Origin: Streptomyces sp. NRRL S-87 | GTDB taxonomy: Bacteria; Actinomycetota; Actinomycetes; Streptomycetales; Streptomycetaceae | Direction: 5' to 3' | NCBI RefSeq assembly: GCF_000719335.1 | Contig: NZ_JOGB01000074.1 | Location: 1-33,035 of the forward strand | Length of the DNA stretch: 33,035 bases | Shown: positions 1 through 7,428 of the stretch, piece by piece | Numbering within the stretch: position 1 is the first letter of the stretch | Layout of the letters: every line of letters starts with the position of its first letter | Position numbers and translations under genes: made by a program | Notes under the pieces: generated by a model | Databases searched by the model: none | What the model was told of the DNA's origin: nothing | What the model saw: only the letters and a program-made list of their open reading frames with translations

Positions 1-54
1 CACCAGCTTCTTCGGCCCCTGCGCCGTCCGGATCTCCCGGATCTTGAAGTCCAT
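1..54 (-). CDS. Partial N-terminus, possibly IS30-type transposase
   Basis: An ATG at position 54 opens a minus-strand frame, running off the left edge, that encodes MDFKIREIRTAQGPKKLV. The short basic start and the GPKKL pattern resemble the N-termini I remember for IS30-family transposases of Streptomyces, which begin with a short lead-in before a helix-turn-helix. The bases just upstream (about 70-95, including gtgttgcgacgaccact) have the look of such an element's end. Only 18 codons are visible, so no domain can be confirmed. It could equally be another small DNA-binding protein. If correct, an insertion element borders the cluster on the left. Confidence 0.35.
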   Translation of the reverse strand, partial: MDFKIREIRTAQGPKKLV

Positions 55-95
55 CGCATCCCCTGAGCTGGGGTGTTGCGACGACCACTAGAACG

Positions 96-121
96 GAAGG
101 CCCCCGCCGCACGGGGCCTTC
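96..121 (-). terminator. Hairpin downstream of the VOC gene
   Basis: GAAGGCCCC (96-104) pairs perfectly with GGGGCCTTC (113-121) around an 8-nt loop. It lies about 75 nt beyond the stop of the minus-strand VOC gene, where its terminator would be expected. There is no T-tract, as is common for terminators in this kind of genome. Confidence 0.5.
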
Positions 122-166
122 GCCGTGTGCCGTCTGTCGCACACGCTCCCGGGACCGGCCCCGTCC

Positions 167-214
167 CGGTCCTGGACGGGCTCGGTCCTGGACGGGCTCA
201 GTCCTGGACGAGCC
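167..214. repeat. Three tandem 16-bp units over the VOC gene's 3' end
   Basis: CGGTCCTGGACGGGCT occurs at 167-182 and again at 183-198, followed by a diverged third copy at 199-214. The third copy encodes the last residues and stop of the VOC protein (Val-Gln-Asp-stop), so the end of the coding region appears to have been duplicated outward twice. Slippage or a small tandem duplication would explain it. No function is evident. Confidence 0.7.
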
Positions 215-542
215 CGAGGACGTTGCCGTCGGGGTCGGTGAAGGTGGCCACCAGCCGGCCGCCGCCGACGTCGGAGGCCGGCCGCTGCACCGTGGCGCCG
301 GCGGCGGTCACCTCGGCGAGCTTCGCCTCGATGTCGGGGACGTGCCAGTAGGCCACGGGCGAGGCCATGCTCGGGTCCGGCACCAGGCCGATGTGCTGCC
401 CCGCGACGTCGTAGCCGACGTAGTGGCCCCCGTCGGTCTGCGGCTCGATGCCGAGCAGGGCGGTGTAGACCGGTTTGGCCTTCGCGAGGTCCTTGACGGG
501 ATGCAGCACGGTCTTGATCCCCTGGATGGCGGATTCAGCCAT
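198..542 (-). CDS. VOC-family (glyoxalase/bleomycin-resistance fold) protein
   Basis: This 114-residue protein has the length of a single vicinal-oxygen-chelate domain. It contains two beta-alpha-beta-beta-beta modules: an N-terminal half (VLHPVKDLAKAKPVYTALLG, then GGHYVGYDVAGQHIGLV) and a C-terminal half ending in TFTDPDGNVLGLVQD, the usual closing motif. The family includes glyoxalase I, dioxygenases and drug-binding resistance proteins. The residues visible here do not tell which applies. I chose the ATG at 542 because AGGAG lies five bases upstream. A frame extension to 578 has no ribosome site and adds residues outside the fold. The gene is divergent from the secreted hydrolase at 697. 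It could be a binding or immunity protein, but nothing here proves a link. Confidence 0.8.
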   Translation of the reverse strand: MAESAIQGIKTVLHPVKDLAKAKPVYTALLGIEPQTDGGHYVGYDVAGQHIGLVPDPSMASPVAYWHVPDIEAKLAEVTAAGATVQRPASDVGGGRLVATFTDPDGNVLGLVQD

Positions 543-696
543 GATCACTCCTGGATGTGGGGGGTGTTTCTGGTGCATTTGACGGCAAATCGGACGGAGT
601 GCATCCTATCGGGTCGCCCTGCCTCCAGCCGGTTTCGAGCCGGTTCAAGGACCCCGTTGCCACGCTGTGAGCGCCGTGCATTCAGAAGGGGTATCC

Positions 697-2238
697 ATGA
701 AAAAGCTCGCATTGGTCACTGCGGTGGTCGTGACCGGCCTGTCGGTGCCGGCCGTCACCCCCGCGGCGGCTGCCGCGGAGGCCGTCACGCCGTCCGCGGG
801 ATCGATCGCCTGGGCGCCGTGTCCCGACACCGACCCGAACCTCGGCGCGTTGCTCAAGGGCCTGGAGTGCGGCTCGGTGGAGGTTCCGCTCGACTACGCC
901 CAGCCCGACGGCCAGAAGATCAAGCTGGCGCTGACCCGCGCCAAGCACACGGTCCCCGACGACCAGTACAAGGGCGTCGTGCTGCTGCACCGCGGCCAGT
1001 GGCCGGGCCCGATCAGCCGCGACATGCCGACCCGGTACGCCAAGGGCACGAGCGGGCTGGCGAAGGACGTCGGCCCCACCTACGACTGGATCGGCATGGA
1101 CCCGCGCGGCGTCGGGGCCAGCGAGCCGTCGATCGTGTGCGGCGCGTCCTACATCAACCCGCTGCTGCCCGACCCCGTGCCGGACACGGCCGCGGACGAG
1201 CAGGCGTCGGTGGCCCGGGCCCAGGCGTACGCCAAGAGCTGCGGCGACAAGTACGGCGAAGCGCTCAACCACTTCACCACCAAGGACTCCGCGCGCGACC
1301 TCGACCAGATCCGGATCGCGCTGGGCCAGGAGCAGATCAGCTACTACGGCATCGACTGGGGCGCCTACCTCGGCTCGGTCTACGCGTCGATGTACCCGGC
1401 CCGGGTGAAGCGCATGGTGCTCGACAGCGTGCCCAGCCCCAGCGGCGTGGGCTACCAGAACCAGATGGCCAAGAACTTCATGTCCGAGCACAGCGGCGGG
1501 CTCTTCTTCGCCTGGGTCGCCAAGTACGACTCCGTCTACCACCTGGGCACGACCGCTGACGAGGTCGAGGAGAAGTACTACGACGCCCTGGACACCCTCC
1601 GTGCGGCGCCCGTCGACGGCAAGATCGGACCCGGCGAGTGGACGAACGTCTTCGAGCAGGTCGTCTACCGCAGCTGGACCTGGGTGAGCCGCGCGAAGAT
1701 ATTCTCCGACTTCGTGGTGCGCGGTGACGCGACGGCCCTGCGGGCCGACTCCCCGACCCCGGGCTACCCGCAGCAGAACCGCGTCGCGATGACCAGCGCG
1801 GTCAACTGCACCGAAGGCCCGTGGCCGAAGAACTGGAACGTGTGGAGCGCCACCCTGGGGGGCCAGTACGCCGCCGGGAACCACCTCCTCACCTGGAGCA
1901 ACGCCTGGTACAGCGCGCCCTGCGCCTTCTGGCCGGCGCAGTCCCAGGGGACGGCGCACGTCGGCAACGGCAGCGTCAACATCCTGCTGGTGCAGCCGCA
2001 GTACGACCCCTCGCACGGGATGTTCGGCGCCCTCGACATGCGCGTCCGGTTCCCCAACTCCCGTCTCATCGTCGAGCTGGGCGGCCACAACCTCGGCTCG
2101 ACGCTGACGGCCAACAACAACGCCTGCCTCAACACCTACGCCAGCGACTACTTCCGGGACGGCACCCGGCCCACCTCGTGGTGGGGCATCGACGCCACCT
2201 GCCAGGCGGCCGCGGACCCGGTACCGCCGACCGCCTGA
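697..2238 (+). CDS. Secreted alpha/beta hydrolase, tripeptidyl-aminopeptidase type, altered nucleophile
   Basis: The 513-residue protein begins MKK followed by a hydrophobic stretch and an Ala-rich cleavage region (TPAAAAAEA), a Sec signal peptide, so it is probably secreted. The rest matches the alpha/beta hydrolase family of Streptomyces tripeptidyl aminopeptidases: YDWIGMDPRGVGAS (oxyanion region), YYGIDWGAYLGSVYASMYP (nucleophile elbow) and a C-terminal lid/TAP-like domain. The elbow normally reads G-x-S-W/Y-G. Here the codon at 1354 is GAC, giving Asp220. The probable acid Asp437 (QPQYDPSHG) and base His464 (LGGHN) are kept. It may therefore be inactive as a peptidase or use Asp as nucleophile, as haloalkane dehalogenases do. 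The ATG at 697 has AGAAGGGG upstream. A perfect terminator follows. Confidence 0.82.
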   Translation: MKKLALVTAVVVTGLSVPAVTPAAAAAEAVTPSAGSIAWAPCPDTDPNLGALLKGLECGSVEVPLDYAQPDGQKIKLALTRAKHTVPDDQYKGVVLLHRGQWPGPISRDMPTRYAKGTSGLAKDVGPTYDWIGMDPRGVGASEPSIVCGASYINPLLPDPVPDTAADEQASVARAQAYAKSCGDKYGEALNHFTTKDSARDLDQIRIALGQEQISYYGIDWGAYLGSVYASMYPARVKRMVLDSVPSPSGVGYQNQMAKNFMSEHSGGLFFAWVAKYDSVYHLGTTADEVEEKYYDALDTLRAAPVDGKIGPGEWTNVFEQVVYRSWTWVSRAKIFSDFVVRGDATALRADSPTPGYPQQNRVAMTSAVNCTEGPWPKNWNVWSATLGGQYAAGNHLLTWSNAWYSAPCAFWPAQSQGTAHVGNGSVNILLVQPQYDPSHGMFGALDMRVRFPNSRLIVELGGHNLGSTLTANNNACLNTYASDYFRDGTRPTSWWGIDATCQAAADPVPPTA

Positions 2239-2251
2239 TCCGTCACCGGCC

Positions 2252-2280
2252 GGGCCCCGCATGATCCTCATGCGGGGCCC
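2252..2280. terminator. Bidirectional terminator, 13-bp perfect stem
   Basis: GGGCCCCGCATGA (2252-2264) pairs with TCATGCGGGGCCC (2268-2280) around a 3-nt loop. It lies between the convergent hydrolase and MFS genes and can serve both. Confidence 0.85.
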
Positions 2281-2318
2281 GCCGTGTTCCCTCTGCGCGC
2301 AGCTGAGGCCGTGCTCCC

Positions 2319-3554
2319 TCAGCGCGCCGCGGAGGCCGGCCGGGGGGCGTCCACCGGTTCGGCCGGCCGCGCCCGCCACGTCCGCCGGGTGCTCGCGGTC
2401 GCGGCGGTGACCACGACCGTGACGGCGGCGACCACGAAGGCCGCGGGCAGCGGGCCCGCGAGGTCGCACAGGGCGCCCATGACGAGGATGGACACCGCCA
2501 CGCCCGAGGGCAGCAGCGTGGCCCGCAGGGTCACCACGGACGGGAGCTCCTCGTCGGAGGCCGAGGCCAGCAGCCGGTTGTTGTAGTGGACGAACGCCAC
2601 CTCGAAGAGCACCAGGAACAGCGCGTACAGCACGATCGTCGGCACCGTCCGGCCGACCGCCACCGCCGCCAGCAAGGGCACCATGGGCAGCAGCGCCCAG
2701 GTGGTCGAGGGCACGTGCGCGAGGTACCGCTGGGCCGGCAGGGCGGCGAGCGAGCCGGCGAAGATGGCGACCGCCGACACCGCCACGAACACCCCCACCA
2801 GGCGGGTCCCGCCGTCCAGCAGGGTGAGCGGAATGACGGTGACGGCCACCGTGTGGAAGCCCTGCCAGAACGCCACCAGGAGGAAGCGGGCGAAGAGCCT
2901 GCGCAGCTCGGGGTCCTGCACGCGCAGGCGCGCACCGCCCTTGGCGGGACCCGCGCCGTCCTGGGCGTCGGCCGTGGCCCTCCCGGGGGCCGACGGCAGG
3001 GCCCAGGCGAGGAGCGCCGACAGCGCCAGCGTGACCGCGTTCACCGCGATCAGGCCCCGCAGCGACAGGACCGACGCGGCCGGCCCCGCCAGTGCCGCCC
3101 CGACGCTGACACCGGTCAACTTGCAGATCTCGGCGATGGTGTTGGCCTGGTCAAGCCGTTCTGGGGCGACTATGTTGCGCAGTACGACCGAGGTGGCCGA
3201 GCGGGTGACCGACTCGAAGAAACCGCGGGCGACCACGAGCGTGGTGGCGACCGCGAGGAGCGCCCGGTCGGGCGCCACGAGCGCCGCCAGGGTCACCACC
3301 AGGCTCGCAGCCTCGGCCAGCCGGACGAGGCGTTCCGGGGCGCGCTTGCTGAGCAGCCGGTTGAGCGGAGCGGCCAGCAGCAGCGCGGGCAGCCACGGCG
3401 CGCTGAGCACGGCTCCGGCGAGCAGTCCCGACCCGGTGGTCGACCCCACGTGCGTGGACAGGGCGACGAGGACAAGGAAATTGCCGCACGTGTTGACGAA
3501 CAGCAATACGGGCGTGAAATGCGGCGAGCGAACCCTCGCGAAAACAGATGTCAT
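2319..3554 (-). CDS. MFS-type exporter
   Basis: This 411-residue protein is almost wholly hydrophobic, with about 12 predicted membrane segments in two halves separated by a hydrophilic loop near residues 190-215 (ATADAQDGAGPAKGGARLRV). The size, the two-halves layout and basic loops between segments 2 and 3 (NRLLSKRAPERLVRLAE) fit the major facilitator superfamily, DHA or macrolide-efflux-like branch. The ATG at 3554 is preceded by GGAGG at 8-nt spacing. It is divergent from the ATP-grasp gene with only 77 bp between the starts, so the two probably share control. I infer export of, or resistance to, the product of the neighbouring enzymes. The substrate cannot be read from the sequence. Confidence 0.83.
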   Translation of the reverse strand: MTSVFARVRSPHFTPVLLFVNTCGNFLVLVALSTHVGSTTGSGLLAGAVLSAPWLPALLLAAPLNRLLSKRAPERLVRLAEAASLVVTLAALVAPDRALLAVATTLVVARGFFESVTRSATSVVLRNIVAPERLDQANTIAEICKLTGVSVGAALAGPAASVLSLRGLIAVNAVTLALSALLAWALPSAPGRATADAQDGAGPAKGGARLRVQDPELRRLFARFLLVAFWQGFHTVAVTVIPLTLLDGGTRLVGVFVAVSAVAIFAGSLAALPAQRYLAHVPSTTWALLPMVPLLAAVAVGRTVPTIVLYALFLVLFEVAFVHYNNRLLASASDEELPSVVTLRATLLPSGVAVSILVMGALCDLAGPLPAAFVVAAVTVVVTAATASTRRTWRARPAEPVDAPRPASAAR

Positions 3555-3596
3555 CAGCTCTTCCTCCAGGGTCGGAGGATGGCAGAGCTGAACGGA

Positions 3597-3625
3597 TTTC
3601 GGCGAGCGGTGGGCCTGTCTATGTT
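3597..3625 (+). promoter_or_regulatory. Promoter predicting a leaderless ATP-grasp mRNA
   Basis: TTTCGG (3597-3602), a 17-nt spacer and TATGTT (3620-3625) form a plausible vegetative promoter. The start codon ATG at 3632 lies 7 nt beyond the -10 box, where transcription should begin, and no Shine-Dalgarno sequence is visible. Both facts point to a leaderless transcript. Confidence 0.5.
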
Positions 3626-3631
3626 GAACTC

Positions 3632-4927
3632 ATGACAGCAGCCAATCAGAGCAACCCGTGCATCGTGATGGTCGACGCCTACGCCGCGGCCCGCTCGCTC
3701 GTCCTGGAATTCCTGAAGCAGGGGTGTTCCGTCGTCCGCGTGCAGAGCACGCGCGAAGTGCCGTTCGTGTACCTTACGGCGCCGCACGTCCCGGACGACT
3801 TCATTGCCGACATCATCCACGAGGGAGATCTGGCGGCCACTGCCGACGCCGTCGCGGCGTTCTCCCCGATCGCGGTGATCTCGGGCGGCGAGGTCGGGGT
3901 GGAGCTCGCGGACCTGCTCGCGGAGCGGCTCGACCTGCCCGGCAACGGCACCGCCCTCAGCGCCGCGCGGCGCGACAAGCACCTCATGGTCGAGACCGTG
4001 CGCGCCGCCGGGCTGCGCGCGGCCCGCCAGCTGTGGGCCACCGATGCGGACGAGCTCGCCGCCTGGCACCGCGAGCTCGGCGGCCGCGTCGTCCTCAAGC
4101 CGCCGCGGAGCGCCGGCAGCCAGGGGGTCTCCTTCTGCGACTCCCCGGAGGAGTCCGTCGCCGCGTTCCTGTCGCTCGCCCCCGCCGACGACGTCTTCTC
4201 CCAGCCCAACAACGGGGCCGTGGCGCAGGAGTACCTCGCGGGCACCGAGTACATGGTGAACACCGTCAGCCGCGACGGCCGCCACCAGCTGTGCGACGTC
4301 TGGCGGACCACCCGCGTCAGCGCCAACGGCGTCGTCGACCTCTGCGACGCCCTCCTGCTGATCGACTCGGGGGAGCGGGTCGTGGACTCCCTCAGGGAGT
4401 ACGCGTTCCAGGTCCTGGACGCCCTCGGCATCCGGCACGGCCCGGCGCACGTGGAGATCCGGATGACCCCCGCCGGGCCGTGCCTGGTGGAGGTCGGTGC
4501 CCGGATAGCCGGCGGCGGCATCCCGGCCAGTGCCAGCCTCGGCATCGGCGAGTCGCAGCTGGAGTGGACGGTCGAGGCGTACCTGCGTCCCGAGCGGTTC
4601 CACGCCCGCGTCGGAACCCCGTACGAGGTGCGCAGGTACTGCGCGATCGTCGGCATGGTCTCGCCGGTGGAGGGCGTGCTCAGCGAGTACCGGGGCATCG
4701 AGGAGATCGAGCGGCTGGAGAGCTTCCGCACCCTGGCGACCCTGGTGAAGCCCGGTCAGGAGGTCCGCCGGACGGTCGACGACCTCACCTACCCGGTCAT
4801 CGTGACGCTGCTGCACGACCTCGAGGAGGTCGTGCAGCGCGACCTCAACACGATCCGCCACCTCGACGGCACCGGGTTCTACGTCCTCGACCGGGGAGCG
4901 GACGACCGGAGCTCAACGTTCGACTGA
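3632..4927 (+). CDS. ATP-grasp carboxylate-amine ligase
   Basis: The 431-residue protein has the ATP-grasp order. An N-terminal Rossmann-like preATP domain (residues 1-100, with VISGGEVGVELADLLAERL) is followed by RRDKHLMVETVRAAG (near 113-127), the ATP-binding strand VVLKPPRSAGSQGV (153-166), the loop QEYLAGTEYMVN (199-210) and the Mg-binding end GPCLVEVGARIAGGGIP. This is the layout of L-amino-acid/peptide ligases such as BacD, and of the ligase that joins an amino acid to a ribosomal peptide in pheganomycin biosynthesis. It should form an amide bond through an acyl-phosphate. The substrates are unknown. Joining a building block to the 19-residue peptide encoded at 5925 is my inference. The start is ATG 3632 and translation appears leaderless. 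Confidence 0.85.
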   Translation: MTAANQSNPCIVMVDAYAAARSLVLEFLKQGCSVVRVQSTREVPFVYLTAPHVPDDFIADIIHEGDLAATADAVAAFSPIAVISGGEVGVELADLLAERLDLPGNGTALSAARRDKHLMVETVRAAGLRAARQLWATDADELAAWHRELGGRVVLKPPRSAGSQGVSFCDSPEESVAAFLSLAPADDVFSQPNNGAVAQEYLAGTEYMVNTVSRDGRHQLCDVWRTTRVSANGVVDLCDALLLIDSGERVVDSLREYAFQVLDALGIRHGPAHVEIRMTPAGPCLVEVGARIAGGGIPASASLGIGESQLEWTVEAYLRPERFHARVGTPYEVRRYCAIVGMVSPVEGVLSEYRGIEEIERLESFRTLATLVKPGQEVRRTVDDLTYPVIVTLLHDLEEVVQRDLNTIRHLDGTGFYVLDRGADDRSSTFD

Positions 4928-4948
4928 GGAATCGCCGCGGTCGAACGT
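4916..4948. terminator. Hairpin spanning both convergent stop codons
   Basis: ACGTTCGAC (4916-4924) pairs perfectly with GTCGAACGT (4940-4948) around a 15-nt loop. The TGA of the ATP-grasp gene is in the loop and the stop of the PhyH gene abuts the far arm. It is probably a shared bidirectional terminator in a 20-bp convergent gap. Confidence 0.5.
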
Positions 4949-5745
4949 CACGCCGCGGCCGCGGCCGGCTCGTACCGCGTCCAGGAAGGGCGCGGCACCT
5001 TGTAGACGAAGCTGACGGCGGTACGGGGCTCCGAAGCCGTCGTGTTGGGCGCCGAGCGGTGCACCACCGTGCCGTCGAACATGACGGCCGAACCGGGGTC
5101 CAGGGGCACGGCGACCGGTGCGGCCGTGCGGGGCAGGTGCACCTCCGCGATGTGCGGCTCGACCGCCTTGGCCAGCGGCGCCTCGCCCGGCAGACGCTCC
5201 CGGTCGCCGCTGTGGGGGAACAGCCCGAGCACGTGGGACCCGGGGATGAACTCGAGGCAGCCGTTGCGCGTGGTCGCCGGCTCGAGCGCGATCCAGATCG
5301 TCACGATGCCGAACTCGTCGGAGCTGAAGCCGGGCGGCGCGAAGGCGATGTCCTGGTGCCAGGGCTTGGCGGAGCCCACGACCGGCGGCTTGGCCCACAG
5401 GAACGCGTTGACCAGCTCGCCCGGGGCGCCGATGCCCCGCGCCACCGGCCCCTCGGCCAGGCCCAGCGCGCGCTGCACGGCGTCGAACTCCGGGACGTGC
5501 TCGTGGATCCGGTCCGCCGACCGGAGCACCCCCTTGAGGGCGCCGGTCCCCTGCTGCCAGGCCGCCCAGCCGCCGACGCCGGGCGCCTCGAGGACGAACT
5601 CCCCGCCGGAGGCCGTGCGGTCCGCGGCGAGCTCCTCGATCCGGCCGACGGCACGCCGGAGCCGGGCGAGCGCGTCGCCGGTCGCGAGGCCCGGCAGCCG
5701 CGTGAACCCGTTCTCCCGTATGTCTCGGGAAGCGGTGTCAACCAT
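4948..5745 (-). CDS. PhyH-family Fe(II)/2-oxoglutarate dioxygenase
   Basis: The 265-residue protein has the phytanoyl-CoA dioxygenase fold and length. The iron triad is complete: His130 and Asp132 in PWHQDIAF, and His229 in GTVVHRSAPN. Arg241 (SEPRTAVSF), 12 residues later, should bind the 2-oxoglutarate carboxylate. IWIALEPATTRNGCLEFIPGSH is the characteristic core strand. Such enzymes hydroxylate unactivated carbons, often the beta or gamma carbon of an amino acid, and some halogenate. The presence of Asp132 argues for hydroxylation. The ATG at 5745 has GGAGG five bases upstream. It is divergent from the 19-codon peptide gene at 5925, so it may act on that peptide or on an amino acid joined to it. 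That role is an inference. Confidence 0.88.
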   Translation of the reverse strand: MVDTASRDIRENGFTRLPGLATGDALARLRRAVGRIEELAADRTASGGEFVLEAPGVGGWAAWQQGTGALKGVLRSADRIHEHVPEFDAVQRALGLAEGPVARGIGAPGELVNAFLWAKPPVVGSAKPWHQDIAFAPPGFSSDEFGIVTIWIALEPATTRNGCLEFIPGSHVLGLFPHSGDRERLPGEAPLAKAVEPHIAEVHLPRTAAPVAVPLDPGSAVMFDGTVVHRSAPNTTASEPRTAVSFVYKVPRPSWTRYEPAAAAA

Positions 5746-5827
5746 TCTTTCCTCCCTTTCTGAACATCAAGATCGCGATGAACCCTGGCCGAAGGTTATC
5801 GAAGAATGCTCTTTTCCGGGTTCACCG

Positions 5828-5858
5828 TTGCGGTGCCTTACCGGCCCTGCATTAGTGT
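5828..5858 (+). promoter_or_regulatory. Candidate promoter of the peptide gene
   Basis: TTGCGG (5828-5833) and TAGTGT (5853-5858) are separated by 19 nt, slightly long. They lie about 70 nt before the start of the 19-codon gene, in the 179-bp divergent gap (5746-5924). The same gap also carries the PhyH promoter, which I could not place. Confidence 0.35.
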
Positions 5859-5924
5859 TTGAGTCGTGAGGCCGGCAGGCCGCACGAACGCCGACTCGAA
5901 TCACGCGAAGAAGGGGGTGCCAAA

Positions 5925-5984
5925 ATGAGCGACCGTGACTTCATCGAGACCCGTGACGCCAAGCAGGAGTGCTCCAAGTGGTAA
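5925..5984 (+). CDS. 19-residue peptide, candidate RiPP precursor
   Basis: A 19-codon frame encodes MSDRDFIETRDAKQECSKW and ends in TAA. It is preceded by AAGAAGGGGG with a 7-nt gap to ATG, a good ribosome site that serves no other frame. It is followed within 20 nt by a perfect 16-bp hairpin, and then by an operon of tailoring-type enzymes. An acidic, charged front (residues 2-13) and a short tail with one Cys, one Lys and a terminal Trp look like a leader plus a four- or five-residue core. It is shorter than most known precursors, comparable only to PqqA (about 23) and similar cofactor precursors. The alternative is a regulatory leader peptide controlling the downstream genes by attenuation. 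One Trp and one Cys codon are few for that. I do not recognise the sequence. Confidence 0.6.
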   Translation: MSDRDFIETRDAKQECSKW

Positions 5985-6003
5985 TCCGCTGAGCAGCGAA
6001 TTT

Positions 6004-6039
6004 AGCCGCCCGTACGGAAAGCATTCCGTACGGGCGGCT
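6004..6039 (+). terminator. 16-bp perfect hairpin between peptide gene and operon
   Basis: AGCCGCCCGTACGGAA (6004-6019) pairs perfectly with TTCCGTACGGGCGGCT (6024-6039) around the loop agca. It lies 20 nt after the peptide's stop and 21 nt before the next gene. Partial termination here would give much more peptide mRNA than enzyme mRNA, as in many RiPP operons. It could also stabilise the 3' end of a short peptide transcript, or act as an attenuator. Confidence 0.75.
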
Positions 6040-6060
6040 CGTCGTCCGAGAGAGGTAGAG

Positions 6061-7428
6061 ATGGTAGGTAATCGGGTTTCAGACGTCATCGACATACCCG
6101 CCGACATGCTGGTGATCGACGAATCCACCGATGCCCGCTACTGGGCGTCGGTGCAGCGCGTCGTCGACCTGGCCGAGGAGAAGGGCCGGACCGCCGACGG
6201 GATACCGCTGCTGGCGGGCCTGGTGGTCGCCCACCCCGAGTGGCCGGTGCGCGCCGGCGCGGTGCGGCTGCTGGCCGCGCACCACGCGGGCGACCCCGCT
6301 GCCGACACCGCGGTGGCCGCCGCGACGCACGACACGGTCGACTGGGTCGCGTTCACCGCGCTCAAGGTCATCACGGAGCACCGGATCGCCGCCGCCGTGC
6401 CCGACCTCATCCGCATCTCCGGCTGGCCCAGCAACTTCACCCGCCCCGACTGGGCGCGCAAGCCCGTCGGTTGCGGCGCCGCGCTCACCAAGCGCGCCCT
6501 GATCGCCATCTTCGGCACCCGCGACCCCGCCGAACTCCGCCGCCTGGAAGACGAGTACTTCACGGACATGCGAGCCCGGGTCGACGCCGTCCGCAAGCGC
6601 CCCCGCCGCAACGACGACGTCGTCCTCGTGCCGGCCGGTCCGGCGATCATCGGCGCGGACGAGCAGCCCGACGCGTTCCGCATGGCGCAGGACGACACCA
6701 CGTTGCGCGCGGTGGACGTGCCCGCCTTCTTCATCGACCGCACCACCGTGACCAACGCCCGCTACCGCGAGTTCCTCGACGAGGTCGGCGACTCCGGCGA
6801 GTTCGACCACCCCGACCAGCCGCTCGAGCGGTCGCACCGCCCCGCGCACTGGCACGACCCGCGCTTCAACGCACCCGAGCTCCCGGTCGTGGGCATCGAC
6901 TGGTACGACGCCCACGCCTTCGCGAAGTGGGCCGGCGGCGCGCTGCCCAGCGAGGTCCAGTGGGAGAAGGCCGCGCGCGGCGTGGACGGCCGCCGCTTCC
7001 CCTGGGGCGAGGACTGGGACCCCGAGCGGGTGAACTACGTGGAGCGGTCGTTCGGCCAGGCCGTGGCCGACCTCGACTCCCTCGAAGCGCTCCTCGTCAC
7101 CATCGAGCAGGGCGAGAACCCCGCCCACCCGGTCCTGGCGGCGGACGCGCTCCCCGCGGGCGCCAGCCCGTACGGCGTCCTGCAGATGTCGGGCAACGTC
7201 TGGGAGCTGACCCGGACCAACTTCTACACCGGCGAGGACATGGACCCCTTCTTCAAGGGACGCCACCCGCTGGACTTCATGAACCGCAAGGAAGCCTTCC
7301 ACGTCCTGCGCGGCGGCACCTTCACCTCGCCGCCGGCCTGCCTGACGACCTTCTACCGCGGCAAGGACCTCATCACCGACCGCCACATGGAGGTCGGCTT
7401 CCGCTGCGTGTACGAGGGGACCGACTGA
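6061..7428 (+). CDS. HEAT-like domain fused to SUMF1/FGE-fold domain
   Basis: The 455-residue protein has two parts. Residues 1 to about 185 are alpha-helical with HEAT-like repeats (HPEWPVRAGAVRLLAAHHA, VDWVAFTALKVITEH). From about residue 195 a SUMF1 domain follows: VVLVPAGPAIIGADE, VDVPAFFIDRTTVTNARYREF, LPVVGIDWYDAHAFAKWAGG, LPSEVQWEKAARG, FPWGEDWD, SGNVWELTRT, VLRGGTFTSPPACL and VGFRCVYEG. Formylglycine-generating enzymes of this fold use two cysteines about five apart after RGG. Here the first position is Ser423 and only Cys427 remains, so it is not a canonical one. EgtB-type sulfoxide synthases carry an N-terminal DinB iron domain, which is absent. It may modify or bind the single Cys of the upstream peptide. 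ATG 6061 has AGAGG five bases before it, and its stop overlaps the next start. Confidence 0.8.
   Translation: MVGNRVSDVIDIPADMLVIDESTDARYWASVQRVVDLAEEKGRTADGIPLLAGLVVAHPEWPVRAGAVRLLAAHHAGDPAADTAVAAATHDTVDWVAFTALKVITEHRIAAAVPDLIRISGWPSNFTRPDWARKPVGCGAALTKRALIAIFGTRDPAELRRLEDEYFTDMRARVDAVRKRPRRNDDVVLVPAGPAIIGADEQPDAFRMAQDDTTLRAVDVPAFFIDRTTVTNARYREFLDEVGDSGEFDHPDQPLERSHRPAHWHDPRFNAPELPVVGIDWYDAHAFAKWAGGALPSEVQWEKAARGVDGRRFPWGEDWDPERVNYVERSFGQAVADLDSLEALLVTIEQGENPAHPVLAADALPAGASPYGVLQMSGNVWELTRTNFYTGEDMDPFFKGRHPLDFMNRKEAFHVLRGGTFTSPPACLTTFYRGKDLITDRHMEVGFRCVYEGTD

Noticed and set aside
5925..5984. Classical trp or cys attenuation leader
   Set aside because: It has only one Trp and one Cys codon, and the downstream genes are not Trp or Cys biosynthesis. 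It is kept as an alternative, not as the call.
6061..7428. Canonical formylglycine-generating enzyme or EgtB-type sulfoxide synthase
   Set aside because: One catalytic Cys is absent for the first, and the DinB iron-binding domain is absent for the second. No sulfatase gene is nearby.
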